The notes below the pieces were generated by a model that was given only the letters and a program-made list of their open reading frames with translations, made no database searches and was not told the origin of the DNA. A stretch of 5,087 bases of DNA from Dehalococcoidales bacterium (GTDB lineage Bacteria > Chloroflexota > Dehalococcoidia > Dehalococcoidales > UBA2162). Positions 1 through 5,087 of this stretch are shown here, piece by piece; position 1 is the stretch's first letter; the number at the start of each line of letters is the position of its first letter. Both the position numbers and the translations under genes were made by a program. The stretch is from the NCBI GenBank assembly GCA_016932435.1, contig JAFGCW010000038.1, positions 1-5,087 on the forward strand, in the 5' to 3' direction.

Positions 1-1027
1 CGGTTGAAGTCATCATTGCTGATTTTGCTCTCTTGTTTACATGCCTGGGAGATTTAGTTCCCGTTTTTTCTCCGGAGCTGTTGTCCAGGGGACACATACC
101 AAGGTAAAGGGCCAGGGAGTCTTCTGACTCGAACCTTTCCATGTTTCCTATCTCTCCTGCCAGTTCAGCAGAGCCTGTAATGCCAAACCCGGGAATACTG
201 TTAACGGTGCGGGCGAGATCCGACTGGTCAACGAGAGGTTCTATGACTTTATCGAGCTTTTCGATCTGTCTTCTCAGCTCCAATATTCTCCTTGCATCCT
301 CTATTATCATCTCTCCCGTGTACTCGACATCAGAAGAGAACTCAGCTTCTTTTTGCCATTCCATTATCTTACGTGCAAACTTCTTTCCCACGCCACTGAT
401 CTGTTGAATGCTTCTCCCGGATATGCGGGAGAGCTTTGTAAGGTCATCCCGGAAGGTGAGTAAATTCAAGAACCAGATATTGTCTGCCGAGCCGGTTATG
501 GAAAGGGGCCCCGGGCATACCGCGTTAAGATCAGTGATCATGCGGTGCTGGACCCTTTTCTTGTCATCTGTCAGCTGCTTTCTGCGTCTGGAGAGCCTCT
601 TGAGCTTCCGGTTTACCTCCGGCACCTCATGAACCCTTGTTATCACCTCCTTTGCCATGGGAAGCCTCTCCTGGAGGGAGAAAAGCTCCAGGATCTTTCT
701 TGTGTCTATCTCGTCGGTCTTTGCCGCACCGGGGAATATCTCTTTAAATCTTGCTAGTTTCAGGTTATTGACGTTAAATAACTCATAACCTTTGTTGATG
801 ACCTTCTGGTCTAGCGGACGTATGTGTCCGTTGCAGCCTTCAGCAGCTACTTTAACCGGAAGGTCATTTTCATTTCTGTGAGACTCTATCCGGGAGAAAA
901 ACTCGGCAAAGCCTTGCCGGTTATGGGTTATCTCGAACTCCTCCAGTTCTCCGTCTGGAGAGAGTACCCCCACCTGGTGTTTCTTTGTTCCGACATCAAT
1001 TCCCACCTTCAAGCACGCATCACCCAT
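1..1027 (-). CDS. IS110-family transposase (DEDD recombinase), 3' end cut by window edge
   Basis: The frame is open from the ATG at 1025-1027 to the window edge (342 codons) with no stop. Visible in the translation: an N-terminal RuvC-like DEDD domain with D11 (VGIDVGTKKH), E63 (VAAEGCNGH), D105 and D108 (AKTDEIDTRKI). These fall close to the catalytic positions known for IS110 recombinases. A basic, probably coiled middle section follows (about residues 130-265). Then comes a Transposase_20-type domain with IPGFGITGSAELAGEIG (278-294) and LYLGMCPLDNSSG (307-319); a serine at 317 or 318 is the likely second-site nucleophile. A strong ribosome site, AAGGAGG (1033-1039), lies 5 nt before the start. 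Family members catalyse RNA-guided, DNA-level recombination of their own element. Perhaps 50-80 C-terminal residues are missing, and the element's right end is outside the window. Nothing visible suggests inactivation. The family call is secure; the subgroup is not. Confidence 0.93.
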   Translation of the reverse strand, partial: MGDACLKVGIDVGTKKHQVGVLSPDGELEEFEITHNRQGFAEFFSRIESHRNENDLPVKVAAEGCNGHIRPLDQKVINKGYELFNVNNLKLARFKEIFPGAAKTDEIDTRKILELFSLQERLPMAKEVITRVHEVPEVNRKLKRLSRRRKQLTDDKKRVQHRMITDLNAVCPGPLSITGSADNIWFLNLLTFRDDLTKLSRISGRSIQQISGVGKKFARKIMEWQKEAEFSSDVEYTGEMIIEDARRILELRRQIEKLDKVIEPLVDQSDLARTVNSIPGFGITGSAELAGEIGNMERFESEDSLALYLGMCPLDNSSGEKTGTKSPRHVNKRAKSAMMTST

Positions 1028-1240
1028 AATTACCTCCTTGCCGTTGAATTAATGAACAGGGGTTTTCATCCGCACACGTCACGTCTACAAACAGAGCCAC
1101 TGTCTTACCTTAGGCCGGCACCATCCCATGAGGGCGTCTTCGGACAAAAAATAAAAGCGGGGGCGGCATTTCACGTCGAGCAGCCTAGGCTGCTGACCCC
1201 GATAGCCACACCCCCACCAGTTCTTATTGTATATTGTTTC
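1028..1240 (-). ncRNA. candidate IS110 bridge RNA region (left-end non-coding segment)
   Basis: Established knowledge: IS110-group elements encode a structured bridge RNA in the non-coding end next to the recombinase gene, upstream of it in the IS110 group and downstream in the IS1111 group. Seen here: the roughly 200 bp directly upstream of the recombinase lack a convincing gene and, read on the minus strand, fold well. There is a 61-nt stem with a large internal loop and a terminal hairpin (1157-1217). It is followed by a small hairpin AGACAG-TGGCT-CTGTTT near 1090-1106. A stem carrying an internal loop is the architecture expected of guide loops. Inference only: the element ends, and therefore the guide sequences, cannot be defined because the right end is outside the window, and the group is not proven. 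Boundaries are approximate. Confidence 0.3.
1145..1217 (-). terminator. compound GC-rich hairpin followed by T-rich tract
   Basis: On the minus strand, GTGGGGG (1211-1217) pairs with CCCCCGC (1157-1163), with one wobble. GGC (1205-1207) pairs with GCC (1165-1167). Inside, GTCAGCAGC pairs with GCTGCT plus GAC across a CTAG loop, centred on the perfect 16-bp palindrome at 1179-1194. The stem is followed directly by TTTTATTTTTT (1146-1156). This looks like an intrinsic terminator that would stop readthrough into the recombinase gene, a common feature at insertion-sequence ends. The loop is large for a classical terminator, so part of the structure may instead belong to a bridge RNA. Confidence 0.45.
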
Positions 1241-1297
1241 GGTTTAATGTTCTTTGATTTGAAGGATAGATCTAATGTGCCCGGCACCGGGTCGCCT

Positions 1298-1340
1298 CCA
1301 TATGATTCCGCTCGGCCTACGGCCTCTCTCCGTCATATGG
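1298..1340. repeat. 43-bp interrupted palindrome (REP-like)
   Basis: Perfect 8-bp arms CCATATGA (1298-1305) and TCATATGG (1333-1340) flank an inner GGCC-TAC-GGCC hairpin (1314-1324). A second palindrome, CCCGG-CA-CCGGG (1280-1291), lies just to the left, and another CCATATG is at 1364-1370. Neither strand has a T-tract, so a terminator is unlikely. The form resembles a short intergenic palindromic repeat. Some IS110 relatives (IS621) insert into REP sequences, but this palindrome is not split by the element. Whether it recurs elsewhere cannot be seen from one window. Confidence 0.4.
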
Positions 1341-1474
1341 TTCATCATCAAGCATTTACCGCACCATATGCAAAGAGTAATATTGGCAATAAATCAAATG
1401 GTAGACCCCAAAGAACCCCAAAGACAGGACTTGTGTGAGGAGGAACAGGTATTATAGTGAGAAAGGGGGATGTC

Positions 1475-2125
1475 GTGAAGTCAAAGAAAGAATTTTCGGC
1501 AATTGGAACCATAGTCATTGTTTTAATATTTGTATTACTTCTCAGCGTCATTGGAGCAGGATGTTCAAGTTCTAGTGAAACAAAAGATGTTAAGAAGATA
1601 TTAACCGTTGACAATGTTAGTGAATCAGAAGTCTTTAATAAACTTCCGATACGACAGATAACATATGAGAATTTTGCTTTGATCGGTTTCAAAAATAAAC
1701 TCATTAATTTGTTCAATTCTTACTCTAGTGGGCAATTAAGTGAAGAAGACTTGGATTTATTACGTCGGGAAGATAGATCTTTCACTCTTGTATCGAACCT
1801 GCTTTTTTCTTCGAGTGAAGAAATTAAAGAAGAGTTTCAAAATGATGATGTAAATGAAGCATTAAGCTGGCATAATAATGCAAGCAATCTGGTCTCGGAT
1901 TTATTTCGATTCGTAGAGCATGCTTTTTATTCAGACGAAAAACCATCTGCACCCAGATCTGTTCAAATAGAATGTGATCCAGAAGGAAACTATCATTATT
2001 TCAAAGGTGACCAAGAGCTATCAGAACAAGAAGTCCTATCAATATTCGACCAACAAATTGAAGAGGATGTTCAGAGATCGACAGATTCTCTAAATAAGTA
2101 TTGGGAACAAGAAAAAGAGTCTTAG
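1475..2125 (+). CDS. putative lipoprotein of unknown function
   Basis: I do not recognise a family. From the GTG at 1475 the product is 216 aa. It has a basic start (MKSKKEF), a hydrophobic stretch at about residues 9-26 and then IGAGC with Cys30, followed by a serine-rich linker. This fits a signal-peptidase-II lipoprotein, although glycine at -3 is not the preferred residue; an uncleaved membrane anchor is the alternative. The remainder is hydrophilic and acidic, probably helical, with a charged C-terminal tail. The start at 1475 is chosen because AGGGGG (1464-1469) lies 5 nt upstream. An in-frame GTG at 1457 would add six residues, but its AGGAGG (1437-1442) is about 14 nt away. The gene is more AT-rich than its neighbours and stands alone between mobile-element remnants, which suggests transfer. 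Confidence 0.7.
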   Translation: MKSKKEFSAIGTIVIVLIFVLLLSVIGAGCSSSSETKDVKKILTVDNVSESEVFNKLPIRQITYENFALIGFKNKLINLFNSYSSGQLSEEDLDLLRREDRSFTLVSNLLFSSSEEIKEEFQNDDVNEALSWHNNASNLVSDLFRFVEHAFYSDEKPSAPRSVQIECDPEGNYHYFKGDQELSEQEVLSIFDQQIEEDVQRSTDSLNKYWEQEKES

Positions 2126-2310
2126 GTCCCGTCCCGTCAAGTGGTGTAAGAAGCCCATCATAAATGGGGTCTGGGATTGTATTAAGTACCGTGACGTGAA
2201 TTGTGAATTTCGCTGAAGACGATCCGATCAATTCAAAAATCATTCCCTCATGTGAAAAATATAAGTCTATCTATCTTGAATTCAGCTAGTTCTGCTTAGA
2301 TAATATTATT
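2126..2310. other. intergenic region between lipoprotein gene and RAYT remnant
   Basis: No gene is supported here. It contains a small hairpin CCCAT-CATAA-ATGGG (2154-2168) without a T-tract, and a GTCCCGTCCCGTCAAG stretch at 2127-2142 that could be an old insertion-sequence edge but cannot be assigned. The right end holds the promoter-like pair listed separately at 2276-2304. RAYT genes are often flanked by short palindromes, and the hairpin may be such a remnant. Confidence 0.4.
2276..2304 (+). promoter_or_regulatory. putative promoter of the ancestral RAYT gene
   Basis: TTGAAT (2276-2281) and GATAAT (2299-2304) are separated by 17 bp and match the sigma-70 consensus at 4/6 and 5/6 positions. 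Transcription would start near 2311, at the GTG of the RAYT remnant. It could still feed the toxin-antitoxin pair downstream. Confidence 0.4.
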
Positions 2311-2395
2311 GTGTCGAGGCAACTAAGGATTGAGTTTCCCTTTGCAATGTATCACGTGGCATCAACCCCGGTTTGCGTAAGGATTGGTATAATTA
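2311..2395 (+). pseudogene. RAYT (REP-associated tyrosine transposase), N-terminal fragment
   Basis: Starting at GTG 2311, the frame reads MSRQLRIEFPFAMYHVAS, the diagnostic N-terminus of RAYT / Y1_Tnp proteins (family form: M-[AS]-R-x-L-R-I-E-[FY]-P-G-A-x-Y-H-V). After about residue 18 the similarity moves to another frame, where LRKDWY (2373-2390) matches the next family block (RGN-x-RKD-x-[FY]). A frameshift therefore lies between about 2362 and 2373. Similarity then ends and the toxin-antitoxin pair begins. The first frame stops at TAA 2404-2406. The HUH motif expected near residue 60 is absent. The start has no ribosome site. This is the 5' part of the gene whose 3' part lies at 3040-3654. 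Confidence 0.72.
2385..2393 (+). promoter_or_regulatory. extended -10 promoter for mntA-hepT
   Basis: TGGTATAAT carries a perfect TATAAT (2388-2393) with the TGn extension, which compensates for the absence of a good -35 element. Transcription would begin near 2400, leaving about a 30-nt leader before the ATG at 2430. Two similar blocks, TTGGTATAATTA (2384-2395) and TTGGATAAATA (2399-2409), could be an operator for autoregulation; that part is speculative. Confidence 0.45.
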
Positions 2396-2429
2396 CAGTT
2401 GGATAAATATACTCGACTGTGAGGGCAAA

Positions 2430-2711
2430 ATGACGGTAAATGACTTGCGGAAAACAATAATCCCAATTCTTAAGAAATACGATGTATCTAAAGCCGCAGT
2501 ATTCGGTTCGGTTGCCCGCGATGAAAACACATCGAGAAGCGATATCGATCTTCTTGTTGAATTCAAAGGCGAAAAGAGTCTGCTTGACCTTTCCGGTCTC
2601 AAAATAGAACTCGAAGAAATACTTGGGATAAAAGTTGACGTGCTAACCTATGACTCCCTGAATCCATTAATTAGAGACAGGATACTTGAAGAACAAAAGG
2701 TATTAATTTGA
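2430..2711 (+). CDS. mntA: MntA-type nucleotidyltransferase antitoxin (type VII TA)
   Basis: This is a 93-aa minimal nucleotidyltransferase (MNT). G26-S27 followed by ten residues and D38-I39-D40 gives the GSX10DXD signature ([20 protein letters not shown]), and D70 (KVDVLT) is the likely third acidic residue. Size and motifs match DNA polymerase beta-like antitoxins of the MntA/HepT class. Known members neutralise HepT by transferring AMP groups to its tyrosine in the RX4HXY motif. The start at ATG 2430 is preferred because GAGGG (2421-2425) precedes it and family proteins begin near here. An in-frame TTG at 2373 would add 19 residues, partly RAYT-derived. The gene overlaps hepT by 4 bp. It lies inside a disrupted RAYT gene and all visible catalytic residues are intact, so an active antitoxin is likely. 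Confidence 0.9.
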   Translation: MTVNDLRKTIIPILKKYDVSKAAVFGSVARDENTSRSDIDLLVEFKGEKSLLDLSGLKIELEEILGIKVDVLTYDSLNPLIRDRILEEQKVLI

Positions 2712-3037
2712 AAAAAGACCCCCTTGTTCTTATTCAGCATATGCTTGAATGCATAGAGCTGATTGAAGATTATACCAAGGATAAAACTCTCGAGGATTTC
2801 ATATCATCTGTACAACTACAGGATTCAGTAATAAGAAGGATAGAGATAATCGGTGAAGCAGCCAAGAAGCTGCCATTGGAATTCAGGAGCGATCACCCTG
2901 AAATACAATGGAAGAAAATCGCGGGGATGCGAGATATCATTGTCCACGAGTATTTTGGAATTGACCTCAAGTTAACCTGGAAAGTGGTAATTGACGAAAT
3001 TCCTGATTTAAAAACCAGACTTAATGCAATTATCTGA
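2708..3037 (+). CDS. hepT: HepT-like HEPN-domain toxin (DUF86 family)
   Basis: This is a 109-aa all-helical HEPN protein. The R75-D-I-I-V-H80-E-Y82 segment gives the RX4HXY motif, combining the HEPN ribonuclease Arg/His pair with the tyrosine that MntA-type enzymes AMPylate. The upstream helix [14 protein letters not shown] (about 43-56) is typical of the DUF86/HepT family, and the length is normal. Known family members cleave RNA and arrest growth when not neutralised. Translation starts at TTG 2708, inside the mntA stop region (TTGA overlap), with AAAAGG (2695-2700) 7 nt upstream. The overlap implies translational coupling, with antitoxin made first. The TGA at 3035-3037 lies almost exactly where RAYT similarity resumes. 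No truncation or loss of key residues is seen. Confidence 0.9.
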   Translation: MKKDPLVLIQHMLECIELIEDYTKDKTLEDFISSVQLQDSVIRRIEIIGEAAKKLPLEFRSDHPEIQWKKIAGMRDIIVHEYFGIDLKLTWKVVIDEIPDLKTRLNAII

Positions 3038-3039
3038 CA

Positions 3040-3654
3040 AGTGCCGAATATAGTCCCGTGATTAAGAAGGTGAACAGGAAATACTCTCGGCGTGGACATG
3101 TTTGCCAGGGAAGATACTTCTCGCGGTTGATTGAGAAAGATGAACACTTTCTCACTGTATCGCGATATACAGCACGTAACCCCGTCGATGCCCGCCTGGC
3201 CCAAGATCCGCTTCTGTGGAAGTACAGCAGTTGCGCGGATATTAAACAAGGAAGCGGCAACGTTTCTTTTCTCCATGAAGAATTTACCCTGTCGCTTTTC
3301 TCTGGGGACAAGATAAGAGCGAGAAAGCTTTTCAGCAGGTTCATTACTGATGGTGAAGGATACCCTTAAGAATATGAAGTAGAGCCTGGAGAAGTATTTG
3401 GAAGTGAGGAGTACAAGAACAAGATAGAGACCATGATATCCGGGGAAGAAAATCTGAGAGACATATCGAAAATACAGCTTTATGTAATCAGACCGTCCCT
3501 TGAAGAGATATTCCGGAACGTGACGGATAAATGTACAAGGAATGATAAAGTCTATGATGCAAATATGAAATATGGGTATACAATGCGGGAAATTGCTGGC
3601 TATCTTGGTCTTCATTATTCGACGGTAAGCCTGATAATAAAGAAGTATAGTTAA
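3040..3654 (+). pseudogene. RAYT (REP-associated tyrosine transposase), C-terminal fragment with in-frame stop
   Basis: RAYT similarity resumes just after hepT and stays in one frame to TAA 3652-3654. Blocks: NRKYSRRGHVCQGRYFSRLI (from 3073), matching the family FNR-x-x-R-x-GH-x-x-QGR block; then SRYTARNPVDARL, containing the presumed catalytic tyrosine and the conserved NPV; then a WKYSS block. After the in-frame TAA at 3367-3369 come GEVFGSEEYKNKI, RPSLEEIF and a C-terminal helix-turn-helix, YTMREIAGYLGLHYSTVSLI, typical of longer RAYTs. Roughly 55-60 residues that should link the two fragments, including the HUH histidines, are missing. A start at GTG 3058 could give a 103-aa stub, and one at ATG 3433 a 73-aa HTH peptide, but neither is likely to be a working transposase. 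Confidence 0.8.
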
Positions 3655-3757
3655 AACTCAATACTCAATACACGGCACCGGATTAAACACCGAATATTCC
3701 CCCGGAAAATCTTTTATAAAGGCAGGCTCTGACCGGGAAATATGATAGTTGTCGCCG
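3655..3757. repeat. intergenic inverted repeat between convergent genes
   Basis: ATATTCCCCCGG (3694-3705) and CCGGGAAATAT (3733-3743) form an imperfect stem of about 10 pairs with a 27-nt loop, between the RAYT remnant and the convergent methyltransferase gene. There is no T-tract on either side, so it is a weak terminator candidate; a REP-like element linked to the RAYT is the alternative. The 9-mer CGGCACCGG at 3673-3681 also occurs in the palindrome at 1280-1291. Confidence 0.3.
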
Positions 3758-4576
3758 TCACTTCTTGAATACCAGCGCCATGTGATGCGCGTATTTGCGC
3801 AGAGGTGTCTTGAGCAGCAGTTCGTCGATTACAGTGAGACAAGGAGTGAATTTGTTGTAGAGATCCAGGCTGAACGGAGGGAAGGAAGGCACCATATCAG
3901 TTACCGAGTCTCCCACTTCTAAAAAACCCGCCGCTTCAACAATGTCAATAACTTCCGTTTCCGAATAGATGAGTTCATGGGCGGGGATATTCAAAGCGTG
4001 GGCCAGTTTCTCCAGGTAGGCTGTTTTTCGCGGAGTTCTGAAAATGAAAAAAAACCCTCCCGGTTTTAATACACGGTGGATCTCTCTTATTGAGTTATCA
4101 AGAAGCGACGGATGGATATGCTCAAATACCGCATGTGCGACCAGCGCGTCAAAAGAGCCGTTTTCTTCAGGTATTTTCTCTCCGGCGAACGAATAGAAGA
4201 CCGTGCCGAACTCATCATGGAGCCTATTCCACACTTCTTTCAGCAGTTCGGGCTTCTCGATTTCGTCTTCCGTCGACCCCCAAGCCCCACCGTAGAGCTC
4301 TTTGCCGGTTTCCTCTTCGATGCCGCCAATATTGATGTCCATACCTGTTGTCTCATACCCGGATATTTTCAGGAAAACAGAGAATAAGCCCATCCCGCAG
4401 CCGTAATCAATCACACTCGAAGACTTGGGCAGCCACTCTTCTACGATCTCGAGGCATTTTCTTATCCCGGAAACATAGACATCCGAGCGCCAATCCATAA
4501 AGCCTGCACCTTCAGTGTATTTTTCCATAATGTATCTGTATTCAGACAGAAGAGCTTTGTAGTCTTTTGTTTCCAT
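3758..4576 (-). CDS. class I SAM-dependent methyltransferase
   Basis: A 272-aa cytoplasmic protein with the Rossmann-like methyltransferase motifs in order: VIDYGCGMG (55-63), the glycine-rich SAM loop; D80 in ETTGMDIN at the end of strand 2, expected to bind the ribose; FDALVAHAVFEHI (142-154), the motif IV region; and VLKPGGFFFIF (169-179), the usual post-motif strand. This is the Methyltransf_11/23 type. The substrate cannot be told: relatives act on small molecules, lipids, quinones or sugars. An insertion at about residues 84-128 between strands 2 and 3 is longer than in minimal members and may shape the substrate pocket. The start is ATG 4574-4576, with GAGAGG two bases upstream, closer than usual. 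It is a single gene with its own promoter-like sequence, converging on the RAYT remnant. It looks intact. Confidence 0.9.
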   Translation of the reverse strand: METKDYKALLSEYRYIMEKYTEGAGFMDWRSDVYVSGIRKCLEIVEEWLPKSSSVIDYGCGMGLFSVFLKISGYETTGMDINIGGIEEETGKELYGGAWGSTEDEIEKPELLKEVWNRLHDEFGTVFYSFAGEKIPEENGSFDALVAHAVFEHIHPSLLDNSIREIHRVLKPGGFFFIFRTPRKTAYLEKLAHALNIPAHELIYSETEVIDIVEAAGFLEVGDSVTDMVPSFPPFSLDLYNKFTPCLTVIDELLLKTPLRKYAHHMALVFKK

Positions 4577-4612
4577 TGCCTCTCTGTTTGTGACCGTGTT
4601 GCTTTTGATAAG

Positions 4613-4642
4613 ATTCTAACCTTTACACAGAATTTAAGCCAA
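4613..4642 (-). promoter_or_regulatory. putative promoter of the methyltransferase gene
   Basis: Read on the minus strand, TTGGCT (4637-4642) and TAGAAT (4613-4618) lie 18 bp apart and match the sigma-70 consensus at 4/6 and 5/6 positions. Transcription would begin near 4606, giving a leader of about 30 nt before the ATG. Confidence 0.45.
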
Positions 4643-4710
4643 AGATGCCTTTTCCATATGGGATTTAACTATATGCAAAACTCATTATCAGCACGAAAAT
4701 ACGATAAGCC

Positions 4711-4741
4711 ATGAGACCCTAACAAAACCGGGGTCTATCAT
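4711..4741. repeat. small inverted repeat in the divergent intergenic region
   Basis: AGACCC (4714-4719) and GGGTCT (4731-4736) form a 6-bp stem extended by ATG/CAT across a 2-nt bulge, with an 11-nt loop. A second tiny hairpin, CGCC-GAT-GGCG, sits at 4760-4770. There is no T-tract. It could be an operator or an RNA hairpin; no function is supported. The rest of the 260-bp gap holds only the two promoter-like sequences listed. Confidence 0.25.
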
Positions 4742-4824
4742 CAATTTATGTTCAAAATGCGCCGATGGCGGCAGGGCGAAGCCGGGATACCAGAGATGAA
4801 AAGACCAATAGGCGGTTATGTCTG

Positions 4825-4830
4825 TATAAT
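4825..4830 (+). promoter_or_regulatory. perfect -10 box directly upstream of the secreted-protein gene
   Basis: TATAAT lies 7 bp before the ATG at 4838, so transcription would start at or next to the start codon. A weak -35 candidate, AAGACC (4801-4806, 3/6 match), is 18 bp upstream. No ribosome site precedes the ATG, consistent with a leaderless mRNA. Confidence 0.4.
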
Positions 4831-4837
4831 TAACGCC

Positions 4838-5087
4838 ATGAAAATAGAACATAACAGGAGGTCCGGGAAGCAATCGAGGATAATCGGGAAGACGGCGCCG
4901 ATATTCGTTCTCATCCTGGCGGCTTTTATGTCCTTGACCCTTGCCACTCCCTGTTTCGCTGAAAACAGTCAACCTTATGTAGGCAAAGTTGTGGTTATCG
5001 TTGTAGACAGGGTGGGGCCCGGCGATTTTCCTTCGGAAGCTACACCTTTCTGCTACGAGTTGGCCGACAAGTGGTCTTTCGGCCTGA
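4838..5087 (+). CDS. secreted protein, possibly alkaline-phosphatase-like superfamily (3' end cut)
   Basis: The frame is open from ATG 4838 to the window edge (83 codons plus 1 nt). It begins with a long basic n-region (KIEHNRRSGKQSRIIGK), a hydrophobic core (about residues 20-36) and a probable signal-peptidase-I site after PCFA (residues 38-41), so the product is exported. The mature part opens with KVVVIVVDRVGPGDF, a hydrophobic strand ending in aspartate. It is followed by a TPFCYELADKWSFGL segment that resembles the first strand and helix of alkaline-phosphatase-like proteins (form VV-x-VVD-x-V...P...L...GA-x-GLM). This assignment rests on a short stretch and is an inference. No ribosome site precedes the start, whereas AGGAGG occurs just after it (4856-4861) with no suitable start codon following. 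The gene is divergent from the methyltransferase, with a 261-bp gap. Confidence 0.6.
   Translation, partial: MKIEHNRRSGKQSRIIGKTAPIFVLILAAFMSLTLATPCFAENSQPYVGKVVVIVVDRVGPGDFPSEATPFCYELADKWSFGL

Noticed and set aside
1405..1423. Two tandem ACCCCAAAG copies, 10 bp apart
   Set aside because: Only two copies, with no link to a promoter or palindrome; probably chance.
824..1438. 204-codon open frame on the plus strand
   Set aside because: Its first 200 bp run antisense to the recombinase, and the rest crosses structured non-coding DNA; no ribosome site or domain.
1450..1455. TATTAT as a -10 box for the lipoprotein gene
   Set aside because: No -35-like hexamer at a normal distance.
1348..1716. 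122-codon open frame on the minus strand
   Set aside because: Antisense to the lipoprotein gene start, with no family resemblance.
2127..2150. GTCCCGTCAAGTGGTGTAA resembling an insertion-sequence terminus
   Set aside because: No matching partner end or transposase in the window, and the resemblance is from memory only.
1075..2198. CGTGACGTG shared in inverted orientation at 1075-1083 and 2190-2198
   Set aside because: Only nine bases with no extension on either side; not enough to call element ends.
2391..3032. AATTA at 2391-2395 and 3028-3032 as a target-site duplication around the toxin-antitoxin pair
   Set aside because: Five AT-only bases are expected by chance, and the second copy falls inside hepT.
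2893..3615. 240-codon open frame on the minus strand
   Set aside because: It lies antisense to hepT and the RAYT fragment, both of which have clear family motifs; its translation shows no recognisable domain.
4688..4972. 94-codon open frame on the minus strand
   Set aside because: Overlaps the signal peptide of the plus-strand secreted protein, with no supporting motif or good ribosome site.
1..5087. CRISPR arrays, tRNA and rRNA genes
   Set aside because: No regularly spaced repeats, cloverleaf or rRNA-like segments were seen on either strand.

Overview
This is a bacterial window of roughly mid-range GC content, with protein-coding genes on both strands. The genus cannot be read from it. 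Strong AGGAGG-type ribosome sites, an IS110 element, a REP-associated tyrosine transposase (RAYT) and an MNT/HEPN toxin-antitoxin pair are a mix common in Deltaproteobacteria, Clostridia-like anaerobes and related uncultured lineages. Both window ends cut through genes.

Layout. (1) Positions 1-1027, minus strand: most of an IS110-family DEDD recombinase whose C-terminal end lies outside the window. (2) Positions 1028-1456: about 430 bp of non-coding DNA upstream of that recombinase. It holds a 61-nt compound hairpin followed by a T-rich tract (minus-strand sense) and two further palindromes. This is where an IS110-group element would encode its bridge RNA, but that RNA is inferred. (3) Positions 1475-2125, plus strand: an AT-rich orphan gene for a putative lipoprotein of unknown function. 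(4) Positions 2126-2310: non-coding, with a plausible promoter at its right end.

(5) Positions 2311-3654, plus strand, are the most interesting part. A RAYT gene is present in two pieces in the correct order and orientation: an N-terminal piece (about 26 residues) and a C-terminal piece (about 195 residues, with one in-frame stop). The middle, which should carry the HUH catalytic motif, is absent. In its place sits a complete two-gene MntA/HepT (type VII) toxin-antitoxin operon with intact GSX10DXD and RX4HXY motifs. An extended -10 promoter lies at the left junction.

(6) Positions 3758-4576, minus strand: a class I SAM-dependent methyltransferase, convergent with the RAYT remnant and with its own plausible promoter. 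(7) Positions 4577-4837: a divergent intergenic region. (8) Positions 4838-5087, plus strand: the start of a secreted protein, possibly of the alkaline-phosphatase-like superfamily, apparently transcribed without a leader.

No single pathway links these genes. The window reads as a mobile-element-rich accessory stretch (IS110, dead RAYT, toxin-antitoxin module, orphan lipoprotein) next to two genes that look like ordinary chromosomal cargo.
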